In this document: piece by piece, positions 56,171-64,000 of the stretch | Position numbering within the stretch: position 1 is the first letter of the stretch | Layout of the letters: each line of letters opens with the position of its first letter | DNA from: Phyllobacterium endophyticum | GTDB lineage: Bacteria > Pseudomonadota > Alphaproteobacteria > Rhizobiales > Rhizobiaceae | Assembly (NCBI RefSeq): GCF_003010935.1 | Contig: NZ_PGGN01000002.1 | Coordinates: 992,001-1,056,000 of the forward strand | Direction: 5' to 3' | Length of the DNA stretch: 64,000 nucleotides | Notes under the pieces: model-generated | Database searches by the model: none | What the model saw: the letters and a program-made list of their open reading frames with translations, nothing else | What the model was told of the DNA's origin: nothing | Translations under genes and position numbers: made by a program

Positions 56171-56195
56171 CCCGGCATCGCTGCCGGGTTTTCTC
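56171..56195. terminator. Bidirectional intrinsic terminator
   Basis: CCCGGCA (56171-56177) and TGCCGGG (56182-56188) form a stem with a TCGC loop, flanked by an A run on the left and TTTTCTCTTT on the right. It serves the convergent secreted-protein gene and aspS. Confidence 0.88.
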
Positions 56196-56224
56196 TTTAA
56201 GTGCAAGTCGGATGTAAAAGGTTC

Positions 56225-58015
56225 TTAAAGCTCTTTCTTCGCGGGATTGAGCCGAATGTGCAAATCGCGCAGCTGGGCTTGCGAGACGTCTGACGGCGCA
56301 TTCATCAGGAGATCATAAGCCTGCTGATTCATCGGGAACATGGTGATCTCACGCAGGTTCTTTGCCCCGACGAGGAGCATGACGATCCGGTCTATACCAG
56401 CTGCCATGCCGCCATGTGGCGGCGCGCCATACTGGAAAGCCCGATAAAGCGCGCCAAACCGCTCCTCGACCGTTTCTCGCGAATGACCCACGGCCTCGAA
56501 CGCCTTCACCATGGTTTCAGGCAGATGATTGCGGATACCGCCAGATGCTATCTCGAAGCCATTGCAGACCATGTCGTACTGAAATGCCTTGATGGTCAGC
56601 GGATCCTGATTCTCCAGGGCATCCATGCCGCCCTGCGGCATCGAAAACGGATTATGGGCGAAATCGATCTTCTTTTCGTCCTCGAGCCATTCGAAGAACG
56701 GGAAATCAACAATCCAGCAGAGCGCGAAACGGTCACGATCAACGAGGTTCAGCTCCTCACCGGCGCGCGTCCGCGCAGCCCCGGCGAATGAGACGAACTT
56801 CTTCGGGTCGCCCGCCACGAAGAAGGCGGCATCGCCATCGTCAAGGCCAAGCTGCACGCGCAGCGCTTCGGTGCGCTCCGGACCGATGTTCTTGGCCAGC
56901 GGTCCCGCCCCTTCGAGGTTCTCGCCTTCCTTGCGCCAGAAAATATAGCCGAGGCCCGGCTGCCCTTCACTTTGTGCCCAGGAATTCATGCGGTCGCAGA
57001 AAGCGCGTGAACCACCGGTCTTGGCTGGAATCGCCCAGACCTCGACCTTCGGATCGTTCGCGATCATGTTTGCGAACACCTTGAAGCCTGACCCGGCGAA
57101 ATGCTCGGTCACCGCCTGCATTTCGATGGGGTTGCGCAGGTCCGGCTTGTCCGAACCATATTTACGCATGGCGTCGTCATAGGTAATCCGCGGGAATTCC
57201 TGCGTAACAGGCTTGCCTTCGGAAAATTCCTCGAAAACGCCGCGCAATACCGGCTCCATGGTCGAAAGCACGTCATTCTGCTCGACGAAGCTCATCTCGA
57301 TATCGAGCTGGTAGAATTCGCCTGGGAGACGATCGGCACGTGGATCTTCATCACGGAAGCAAGGTGCGATCTGGAAGTAGCGGTCAAAACCGGACATCAT
57401 GATCAGCTGTTTATACTGCTGCGGCGCCTGAGGCAGCGCGTAGAACTTGCCGGGGTGGATACGGCTTGGCACCAGGAAGTCGCGTGCACCTTCCGGTGAC
57501 GACGCGGTCAGGATCGGCGTCGAGAACTCCGTGAAGCCGATATCGGTCATGCGGCGGCGCATGGCAGCGATGATTTTCGTCCGCGACATGATGTTCTTGT
57601 GCAGGCTATCGCGACGCAGGTCGAGGAAGCGATACTTCAGGCGAATATCTTCGGGGTAATCGAGCTCACCGAACACCGGCAGAGGAAGTTCCTTCGCAGC
57701 GGACAGCACCTCGATTTCCCGGGCGAAGACTTCGATCTCGCCGGTCGGCATATTAGGATTGATCGTATCATCGGTGCGGGCCTTGACCTCGCCGTCGACA
57801 CGGATAACCCATTCACCGCGCACTGTTTCCGCCAGCTTGAAGGCAGGCGAATCCGGATTGGCGACGATCTGCGTCAGGCCGTAATGATCGCGGATATCAA
57901 TGAAAAGGATGCCGCCATGGTCGCGGACGCGATGAACCCAGCCGGAAAGACGAACAGTCGAGCCAACGTCCGATTTACGCAAGGCGGCGCAGGTATGGCT
58001 GCGGTAACGGTGCAT
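56225..58015 (-). CDS. aspS: Aspartyl-tRNA synthetase
   Basis: The 596-residue class II synthetase charges tRNA-Asp. An N-terminal OB-fold anticodon-binding domain ([22 protein letters not shown]) precedes the catalytic core with motif 2 in [20 protein letters not shown] and motif 3 in [15 protein letters not shown]. The bacterial-type GAD insertion is present. ATG 58015 (MHRYRSH) has GAGG nine bases upstream; the frame runs further to 58093. Confidence 0.97.
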   Translation of the reverse strand: MHRYRSHTCAALRKSDVGSTVRLSGWVHRVRDHGGILFIDIRDHYGLTQIVANPDSPAFKLAETVRGEWVIRVDGEVKARTDDTINPNMPTGEIEVFAREIEVLSAAKELPLPVFGELDYPEDIRLKYRFLDLRRDSLHKNIMSRTKIIAAMRRRMTDIGFTEFSTPILTASSPEGARDFLVPSRIHPGKFYALPQAPQQYKQLIMMSGFDRYFQIAPCFRDEDPRADRLPGEFYQLDIEMSFVEQNDVLSTMEPVLRGVFEEFSEGKPVTQEFPRITYDDAMRKYGSDKPDLRNPIEMQAVTEHFAGSGFKVFANMIANDPKVEVWAIPAKTGGSRAFCDRMNSWAQSEGQPGLGYIFWRKEGENLEGAGPLAKNIGPERTEALRVQLGLDDGDAAFFVAGDPKKFVSFAGAARTRAGEELNLVDRDRFALCWIVDFPFFEWLEDEKKIDFAHNPFSMPQGGMDALENQDPLTIKAFQYDMVCNGFEIASGGIRNHLPETMVKAFEAVGHSRETVEERFGALYRAFQYGAPPHGGMAAGIDRIVMLLVGAKNLREITMFPMNQQAYDLLMNAPSDVSQAQLRDLHIRLNPAKKEL

Positions 58016-58164
58016 GATAAGTGCCTCTGATATAGGATGGACAAGCGTGAAAAGCCCCGCAAGCGGTCCAGGAATTTGCGCGGACAAGCGCATTTTGAGG
58101 GTGATTTGTCAAGATCAGGATTGGCGACCGAGACAAACGCCTATCCATTCGCTATAGAAATTTC

Positions 58165-59325
58165 ATGACCATGATTACAACCACAGATCAGCTCGAACAG
58201 GCTGTTGCCGCCCTTTCCCAATCCGACTTCGTGACAGTGGATACGGAATTCATCCGCGAAACCACGTTCTGGCCTGAGCTATGCGTGATCCAGCTCGCAT
58301 CGCCGGACCACACGGCGATTGTCGATGCTTTGGCACCTGGCCTTGATCTTGCTGCGTTTTTCAAACTCATGGCGGATGAGAAAATCGTCAAGGTCTTCCA
58401 TGCCGCGCGCCAGGATATCGAAATCATCTTCCACCTCGGCAATCTGATCCCGCACCCCGTATTCGATACACAGGTTGCCGCAATGGTTTGTGGTTTCGGC
58501 GATGCAATCGCTTACGACCAGCTGGTGCAACGGATCGTTGGAGCGCAGATCGACAAATCGTCGCGATTCACCGACTGGCGCCGGCGCCCACTCTCCGAGA
58601 AGCAACTCGACTATGCGCTGGCAGACGTGACGCACCTGCGTGACATCTATCTGCATCTGAAAGCCAGCCTCGAAGAAGAAGGCCGCACGGAATGGGTTCT
58701 TGACGAGATGAAGATTCTCACCGCCCGCGAGACCTATGACATGCATCCGGACGATGCGTGGAAGCGGCTGAAGATGCGTCTGCGCAAGCCGGTAGAACTT
58801 GCTGTCCTGCGCAGCGTTGCCGCGTGGCGCGAACGCGAAGCGCGAGAACGCAACGTGCCCCGGGGCCGCGTCATCAAGGACGATGCGATTTACGAAATCG
58901 CCCAGCAGCAGCCGCGCGATGCGGAAGCCATGTCCCGCCTGCGCACGATTCCGAAGGGTTGGGAGCGCTCAAGCATGGCGACGGGCCTGATCAATGCGGT
59001 CAACCTCGCGCTCGATCTGCCCAAGGAGGACATGCCGCGCCTGCCGAAACAGGCAGCCTCGCCAGAGGGCGCTGGAGCAGCGGCCGAGCTTTTGAAGGTA
59101 CTGTTGAGACTTGTTACCGAAGAACATGGCGTTGCCGCCAAGGTGGTTGCGACTTCCGACGAGATCGACCGGATAGCGTCGGAAGGCGATGTGGATGATA
59201 TCCCTGCCCTGCAAGGATGGCGTCGCGAGGTGTTCGGCGAGAAAGCATTGCAGCTTATCAATGGCGAACTCTGCCTCAAATTCGAGAACAAGAAGATTCG
59301 GGCGGTGGAATTCCCGGCCGGATAG
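58165..59325 (+). CDS. rnd: Ribonuclease D
   Basis: The 386-residue 3'-5' exonuclease matures tRNA. The DEDD active site starts with Asp26 and Glu28 in VDTEFIRET, continues with the aspartate in HAARQDIEI, and ends with DVTHLRDIY. An HRDC domain follows around residues 205-290. The gene is divergent from aspS. Its last 25 codons recur in diverged form at 62398-62475, beyond the RTX gene. Confidence 0.95.
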   Translation: MTMITTTDQLEQAVAALSQSDFVTVDTEFIRETTFWPELCVIQLASPDHTAIVDALAPGLDLAAFFKLMADEKIVKVFHAARQDIEIIFHLGNLIPHPVFDTQVAAMVCGFGDAIAYDQLVQRIVGAQIDKSSRFTDWRRRPLSEKQLDYALADVTHLRDIYLHLKASLEEEGRTEWVLDEMKILTARETYDMHPDDAWKRLKMRLRKPVELAVLRSVAAWREREARERNVPRGRVIKDDAIYEIAQQQPRDAEAMSRLRTIPKGWERSSMATGLINAVNLALDLPKEDMPRLPKQAASPEGAGAAAELLKVLLRLVTEEHGVAAKVVATSDEIDRIASEGDVDDIPALQGWRREVFGEKALQLINGELCLKFENKKIRAVEFPAG

Positions 59326-59549
59326 GTTGTTCCCCGCCGAACGTCGTGGAAAGCAGACTACTTAAGTATTATTGCCCTAGTTTCATTATGACGTATACGT
59401 AAAGACCGATCTGTCGCGAGGAGATCCGCTTGGGAGGGCGGCTATTGCGCAGATTGATGGAGGACTTTTCAACATCCGAAATTTTGCAGGACGCGACCCC
59501 CGTTTCGCGCCGCCTGGCCATGTATTTTTAGTGTTTGGAGGACACGTGA

Positions 59550-62339
59550 ATGCCCTTTTTCAAGGACGAGGCCGAATATAAAGATATCCGCAAAGCACTG
59601 CTAATAGGAAAAGTGCTGAGCGAAGGTAATGAGCTAAATCATACCGACTCAAAAATCACACCGGAATACGATGAAGAGAAAGGTTGGCTGCCGCTTGGAG
59701 GGCGTGAAGGCGATCCCAAGCGCCTGGACAAGCAAGAGATCCTGGGGCTGCTTGGCTTGCAGCCGGGAAAGGCGGCGGAATGGCTGGCAGGACTCGGTCT
59801 GACAGAACAATCTCTTGGAAAATCACTCTATAGTGAGCTTGTACTTCATCCAGAGCAATTGCTCGACGACAAAGGCGCCTTCAAAGGGCTCAATGGCGAA
59901 GAAGGCAAGAAAACGCTTTCCCTCGCCGGTGGGGCGCAGATGAAACTGCTTGCCCGATATGACGCGGGCGGCAAGATCGCGGAGCTCTGCGTCTATTCTT
60001 TCGGCAATGATATGCCTGGCGCAGGCAAACCCGGCGATGTGCCAGAATTTGACAGGAACCTCAACGGAGAAGTGATTTACGGCCTCGATTATGCGCTCAA
60101 GGCCGTTCAAAATCTGGCCGGCAAGTCGAATCTCACTGCGGAAAACATCCTGTTTACCGGCTACAGCCTCGGCGGCGAATTTACGAACCTTTACCATTTG
60201 CACAGGGACAAGCTGGCTGGCGGTTTCTATAAAAACTCGAAGTTTGTCGCCTTTGTCGCAAATGTTATCTCAAGGAAAGAAGGCGACGGCCGCATTATCA
60301 ATTTCGGGATTGAGAACGATCCCGTCTACGCGCTTTGGGATCATGGATACGATCCTAAGAACAAGGCAACTCCATTCAAGGACCTCTACGACAAGTATCT
60401 GAACAAGATACCATTGAAAGGAGATTGGGGGACCGCATTACCTTTGTTCATTGACGCATTACTTTACAAGACCGGGATAAACAAGAACACTATTTTCGGC
60501 AAGTGGGTCGATTCCAACCTCCGCATCTTCGATGGTGAAAAGCCGGAGGTGAGTTCTGGCCCCAACAATCTTGTTTCCTTCGACGACATCTATCAACTTT
60601 TTGGCAGTGCCAAGATCGGCTGCTTCAACTTCGTCAACAATACGATTTTGAGCCTGGGTTGGCTCTCCCATGGCAACGCCGTCTTTAATAATCTGCCTGA
60701 TGCGATCTACAAATCGACGTTCCACAACGAAATGGACAAGAACAGCGTCATTGTTGTTTCCACTCTTGGCAGCATGCTGAAAGCGGTCAGTGCATTCTTC
60801 AGGAACACCGGTAATTTCCTGACCGACTTGGGCAAGAATGTCAGCAAGCAGATCCTCGATTGGTTCGGCATCAGGATCGCAGAGGCTGAACAAATCTGGA
60901 TTGAGGACAAGCAAACGCCGACAAACGACCACTACGGCGCATCCGCTTTCCTCATCGGCACTGACGGGAATAACAAGCTTGGAGATGGCAAAGGCAATGA
61001 TTCGCTGGATGGCGGCAAAGGCAATGATACACTTCGCTTGAGCAAAGGCACCGACGTTGCCGAGGGCGGCGAAGGCTATGACCGGGTTTTGCTTGAGGGA
61101 AAAATTACGGATTATACAATAACCAAGACCGCCGATAATCGGCTTTATCTGTTCAGCACGGTCTATGGGCTGAAGGAACTTCGCAACATCGAAGCCATCA
61201 ATTTCGGCAATTCCGGAAACTATGCGATCGATTACGAGAAAGGCCAGCTTGTCGGTGCCCGGGAAAAAACCGTACAATATGGCGAGTGGTGGACGCTTTT
61301 CCTGCCACTTCTAAAGCGCAAGGAAAAATATACTACCTCTCATACTTTCACTGCCAACGCTTCTAATGACAACGTATCGGACAGCTTCTTTTTCGGCACA
61401 AATGGAGCGGATACGTTCAGGGGTGATCTGAAATCTTCGGGCAATTATTCCTACTTTGGCGAGCTTGGCGATGATGTCATCTATGGCAACACCGGCCACG
61501 ACCGGTTACTTGGCGGGGACGGCAAGGACATGCTCTATGGCCGCGAAGGCAATGACTTCATCTATGGCCAAAATGGAGGGGACACTCTCGACGGCGGTGC
61601 CGGCGACGATTTCCTCTACGGCGGTGCCGGCAATGATACTATCGACGGCGGCAGTGGTAATGACCACCTGTGGGGCGATAGCCAGAACGACATACTCAAG
61701 GGCTTGAACGGCGTGGACGCGCTGGCCGGTGGCAGCGGCGACGACATGCTCTACGGCGGCGAGGATAATGACGTGCTCTCAGGCGGCATCGACAATGACA
61801 CGCTCTATGGCGAGGACGGCAATGACCAACTTCATGGTGACCAGGGCAAGGATCGTCTTTTCGGCAATTATGGAAATGATATTCTGAATGGCGGCACCAA
61901 TGATGACTGGCTGGCCGGCGGAAACGGCAATGACACCATGACCGGCGGCTCGGGGAGCGATACATTTGCATTCAAGGAGATGCAAAAAGGCGAGTATGAC
62001 ACTATAAAGGATTTCAACCGCCATTGGTCCAGCATCAACAATGACGAGAGGGACAAGCTGGTCTTTCATACCAATGATTTCGCCAACTTTGATGAAATGA
62101 TAAAGGGCCTGTCTCAGGAAGTCTGGGGCAGGCAGGAGAGGAAGATGGGTAAGATTCTTTGGTTCATCGACGTAGAACTCCAGCGTTACGTCCACGGGAC
62201 CGAAGTCCTTGAACTTCATACAAAAAGCGGCGGCGCCATATTGCTGGAAGGCTGGACGAAAAACACCTTCATCGCCTTTGCCAATTCGCACAAGGATCAG
62301 TTCGTGTTCAGCGCAGATCACGCCAATCTCGCCGCCTGA
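59550..62339 (+). CDS. RTX protein with lipase-like serine motif
   Basis: The 929-residue protein has no N-terminal signal. An alpha/beta-hydrolase-like region holds FTGYSLGGE (Ser206 in GxSxG), as in type I-secreted lipases and polyurethanases. A long middle region is unrecognised. From about residue 470, and strongly from 640 to 810, come RTX nonapeptides of the GGxGxDxLx type, binding calcium. The C-terminal part lacks charge clusters and ends ANLAA, fitting an ABC-type secretion signal. A strong GGAGG is eight bases before the ATG. No secretion ABC transporter gene lies in the window. It is flanked by two rnd 3' ends, suggesting lateral arrival. Confidence 0.85.
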   Translation: MPFFKDEAEYKDIRKALLIGKVLSEGNELNHTDSKITPEYDEEKGWLPLGGREGDPKRLDKQEILGLLGLQPGKAAEWLAGLGLTEQSLGKSLYSELVLHPEQLLDDKGAFKGLNGEEGKKTLSLAGGAQMKLLARYDAGGKIAELCVYSFGNDMPGAGKPGDVPEFDRNLNGEVIYGLDYALKAVQNLAGKSNLTAENILFTGYSLGGEFTNLYHLHRDKLAGGFYKNSKFVAFVANVISRKEGDGRIINFGIENDPVYALWDHGYDPKNKATPFKDLYDKYLNKIPLKGDWGTALPLFIDALLYKTGINKNTIFGKWVDSNLRIFDGEKPEVSSGPNNLVSFDDIYQLFGSAKIGCFNFVNNTILSLGWLSHGNAVFNNLPDAIYKSTFHNEMDKNSVIVVSTLGSMLKAVSAFFRNTGNFLTDLGKNVSKQILDWFGIRIAEAEQIWIEDKQTPTNDHYGASAFLIGTDGNNKLGDGKGNDSLDGGKGNDTLRLSKGTDVAEGGEGYDRVLLEGKITDYTITKTADNRLYLFSTVYGLKELRNIEAINFGNSGNYAIDYEKGQLVGAREKTVQYGEWWTLFLPLLKRKEKYTTSHTFTANASNDNVSDSFFFGTNGADTFRGDLKSSGNYSYFGELGDDVIYGNTGHDRLLGGDGKDMLYGREGNDFIYGQNGGDTLDGGAGDDFLYGGAGNDTIDGGSGNDHLWGDSQNDILKGLNGVDALAGGSGDDMLYGGEDNDVLSGGIDNDTLYGEDGNDQLHGDQGKDRLFGNYGNDILNGGTNDDWLAGGNGNDTMTGGSGSDTFAFKEMQKGEYDTIKDFNRHWSSINNDERDKLVFHTNDFANFDEMIKGLSQEVWGRQERKMGKILWFIDVELQRYVHGTEVLELHTKSGGAILLEGWTKNTFIAFANSHKDQFVFSADHANLAA

Positions 62340-62354
62340 ACCACGCTTGAAAGA

Positions 62355-62380
62355 GACATCGCCCCTCAAGGGGCGATGTC
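62355..62380 (+). terminator. Hairpin after the RTX gene
   Basis: GACATCGCCCC (62355-62365) and GGGGCGATGTC (62370-62380) form a perfect 11-bp stem with a TCAA loop. The T run is weak (TGCATTTCCC), so termination efficiency is uncertain. Confidence 0.6.
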
Positions 62381-62397
62381 TGCATTTCCCGGGGGAT

Positions 62398-62475
62398 GCA
62401 TTGCAGCTTAACAATGGCGATCTCTGCCTCAAATTCGAGAAAGAAGATCGCGCCATGGAATGGCCGGACGGCAGT
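62398..62475 (+). pseudogene. Remnant of the rnd 3' end
   Basis: The sequence encodes ALQLNNGDLCLKFEKEDRA and MEWPDG, matching the end of ribonuclease D at 59325 (ALQLINGELCLKFENKKIR and AVEFPAG) in about 18 of 25 positions. Nucleotides GCATTGCAGCTTA and CTCTGCCTCAAATTCGAGAA are shared exactly or nearly so. The divergence excludes a recent exact duplication. It has no start of its own. Confidence 0.75.
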
Positions 62476-62752
62476 ATCGCAACCGCGAACAACCTATTTT
62501 CTACCGCCGATTGAATTTCCTGCGCGGGAATCGATGATTCTTGTGTCGGAGTCGATTATTGTTGCGTGGATGTCGCAAACTCCAGTGTGATTCCTGCGTC
62601 GCACTCGCACAGGTTTGCTCAAAACTTATAATTCGGTCCTGATCGAAACATCGAGCGTCAGATTTCTGGCATTTGGTCCCGGCGTGGTTCGTTGTGAGCT
62701 TGCCAACGGCGAACCGCCCACAGGATCAATGCAGCCAATTGAGTAAACCATC

Positions 62753-63673
62753 ATGACCACATCGACGCTTCCTGCTCCATCGCTTGCAAAAGAAATTGCC
62801 CTGCTCGCCGTTCTGGCGACGCTGTGGGGAGCGTCTTACACGTTCATCAAGATCGGCGTCGAAACCATTCCGCCGGTGACCTTTATCGCGGCGCGGACGC
62901 TGATCGCCGGCGGGTTGCTTCTGGCGATCATAAAGTTGCGCGGACTATCGCTGCCACGCGAACCCGCCATCTGGAAACGCTTCCTCGTTCAGGCCTGCAT
63001 CAACAGCGTTGTTCCGTTCACGCTCATCGCCTGGGCGGAACTGACGGTAAATGCCGGACTTGCAACGATCCTCAATTCGACGACGCCGATCTTCGCTTTC
63101 CTTTTGACAGTGCTCATCACGCGTCATGAAGCCGTGACAGCCCGCAAGCTCTTCGGCGTGGTTGCCGGCGTCATCGGCATCAGCCTCATCATCGGGCTTG
63201 AAGCGTTCCACGGCGTGGGCAAGGAAGCGCTTGCACAACTGGCGATTGTAGCCGCGACGATCTCCTATGCCGCGGCGGCAATTTTCGGCCGAGGTTTCAA
63301 GGGACTCGATCCGATGATGCCGGCTGCCGGCTCGCTCCTTTGCGGCGCGGTGCTGCTCATACCTGTCAGCGTGGTTGTCGACCAGCCCTGGACCATCGCA
63401 CCGTCGGCCAATTCCATCCTTGCGCTGCTCGGTCTTTCGATATTCTCGACGGCCATTGCTTTCGTGATCTACTTTCGTTTGATCCATACGTTGGGCTCGG
63501 TCAGTACCACATCGCAGGCCTATCTGCGCGTGCCTATCGGCGTCGGCATCGGCGTCGTCTTCCTTGGCGAAACCCTCAATCCCACTGCATGGATCGGGCT
63601 CATCTGCGTCATTGCAGGCGTTGCGGCGATGACACTGCCGACACGCCGGAGAGCTGCGGCTACGTCAGGTTGA
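62753..63673 (+). CDS. EamA/DMT-family transporter
   Basis: The 306-residue protein has ten membrane segments and two EamA repeats, with the start LAVLATLWGASYTFIKIGVETIPP and the end GIGVVFLGETLNPTAWIGLICVIAGV typical of the family. It likely exports a metabolite across the inner membrane. The stop is two bases from that of the convergent hydrolase gene at the window edge. Confidence 0.9.
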   Translation: MTTSTLPAPSLAKEIALLAVLATLWGASYTFIKIGVETIPPVTFIAARTLIAGGLLLAIIKLRGLSLPREPAIWKRFLVQACINSVVPFTLIAWAELTVNAGLATILNSTTPIFAFLLTVLITRHEAVTARKLFGVVAGVIGISLIIGLEAFHGVGKEALAQLAIVAATISYAAAAIFGRGFKGLDPMMPAAGSLLCGAVLLIPVSVVVDQPWTIAPSANSILALLGLSIFSTAIAFVIYFRLIHTLGSVSTTSQAYLRVPIGVGIGVVFLGETLNPTAWIGLICVIAGVAAMTLPTRRRAAATSG

Positions 63674-63675
63674 AG

Positions 63676-64000
63676 CTAGCTGGCCTGCGCTTCGGCGGCT
63701 GGCACGATACGGTTGCGAACCAGATCATGCAGTTGGCGCACATATCCCGAGCGGCCCGAGGGCGTTGCAGCGTCGGAGGTCATGACAACCACGAGTGAGA
63801 CGTGCGGAACCACATAGATCATCTGGCCGCCATATCCCCATGCGTAGTAGATCGGCTTCCCGCCAGCGGAGCCCGAAACGAACCAGCCGAGCCCATAGGC
63901 GTCGCCGGTGAAGGGTGAACTCGTGCGCGGCTTCCACGATTCCTCGATCCACGGCTTGGGAACAACCTGCTTACCGTCGCTTATGCCGGAGGCGAGAAAC
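63676..64000 (-). CDS. Beta-lactamase-fold serine hydrolase, C-terminal part
   Basis: Only the last 107 codons or so are in the window; the frame is open to the edge. The fragment reads GDAYGLGWFVSGSAGG, YYAWGYGGQMIYVVPHVSLV and VVMTSDAATPSGRSG. The GLGWF and YGGQMIYVVP parts are typical of class C beta-lactamase-like hydrolases and esterases; the first H/YxG-type motif is the WGYGG region. The catalytic SxxK motif lies outside the window, so its specific function is open. Confidence 0.8.
   Translation of the reverse strand, partial: FLASGISDGKQVVPKPWIEESWKPRTSSPFTGDAYGLGWFVSGSAGGKPIYYAWGYGGQMIYVVPHVSLVVVMTSDAATPSGRSGYVRQLHDLVRNRIVPAAEAQAS

Larger units (their letters stand above)
62340..62752. 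other. 413-base region downstream of the RTX gene
   Basis: The stretch starts with an 11-bp hairpin (62355-62365 with 62370-62380), a likely end signal for the RTX gene. It then holds the diverged rnd 3' end at 62398-62475. The rest has short loosely repeated TCGGAGTCGATTA-like sequence and no recognisable gene, up to the start of the transporter gene at 62753. Confidence 0.6.

Overview
The window reads as a chromosomal segment of an alphaproteobacterium of the order Hyphomicrobiales (Rhizobiales), most likely near Phyllobacteriaceae/Brucellaceae. This rests on gene content and order: plsX-fabH-ihfA-merR, nrdR-ribD-ribC-ribH-nusB next to glyA, an LdtR-like MarR regulator near a Tat-exported L,D-transpeptidase, DUF6163 and DUF2842 proteins, Bpt-type leucyltransferase, a K+-independent-type H+-pyrophosphatase and a magnesium-type HemB. 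Species cannot be settled from the sequence alone. No integrase, transposase, phage or CRISPR array is visible.

Layout. 1-3756: end of agmatinase, argC with an overlapping APH(6)-like kinase, heme A synthase (ctaA) and a DUF2842 protein. 3873-13191: an exopolysaccharide/surface polysaccharide locus (NodB-type deacetylase, CelD-like acyltransferase, Wzz/GumC-like co-polymerase with a degenerate P-loop, Wza-like lipoprotein, GT4 glycosyltransferase, undecaprenyl-phosphate sugar transferase, O-antigen polymerase/ligase-like protein). 13188-15347: large MscS channel. 16060-21039: a second glycan block (GT2, two methyltransferases, a large GT-C-like membrane protein, an LPG-synthase-type membrane protein) ending beside tRNA-Pro(GGG). 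21401-24583: acetyltransferase, small hypotheticals, a sialyltransferase-like protein, two DUF883-like membrane proteins, a candidate sRNA and a MerR regulator. 24869-28580: ihfA, fabH, plsX, YceD and ubiquinol-cytochrome c chaperone. 28694-35237: bamE, hppA with a structured leader, two tiny overlapping membrane ORFs, and nusB-ribH-ribC-ribD-nrdR. 35393-41098: glyA, the ldtP/ldtR pair split by a frameshifted toxin-like gene plus possible immunity gene, and a five-copy 57-bp tandem repeat. 41109-46624: HIBYL-CoA hydrolase, hemB, RDD protein, Bpt, acetyltransferase, EamA transporter. 46627-52392: TetR-controlled RND efflux operon and a HigBA toxin-antitoxin. 52470-59325: parC, a secreted hypothetical protein, aspS and rnd. 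59550-62339: an RTX protein with a lipase-like serine motif, followed by a second, diverged copy of the 3' end of rnd. 62753-64000: EamA transporter and the end of a beta-lactamase-fold hydrolase.

Most of the window is core metabolism (heme, riboflavin, fatty acid/phospholipid, one-carbon, translation). The accessory interest lies in four places: the two glycan blocks, the insert between ldtP and ldtR with the adjacent tandem repeat, the RTX gene bracketed by two rnd 3' ends, and the small RNA/leader candidates. All family assignments come from reading motifs by eye; no database search was run.
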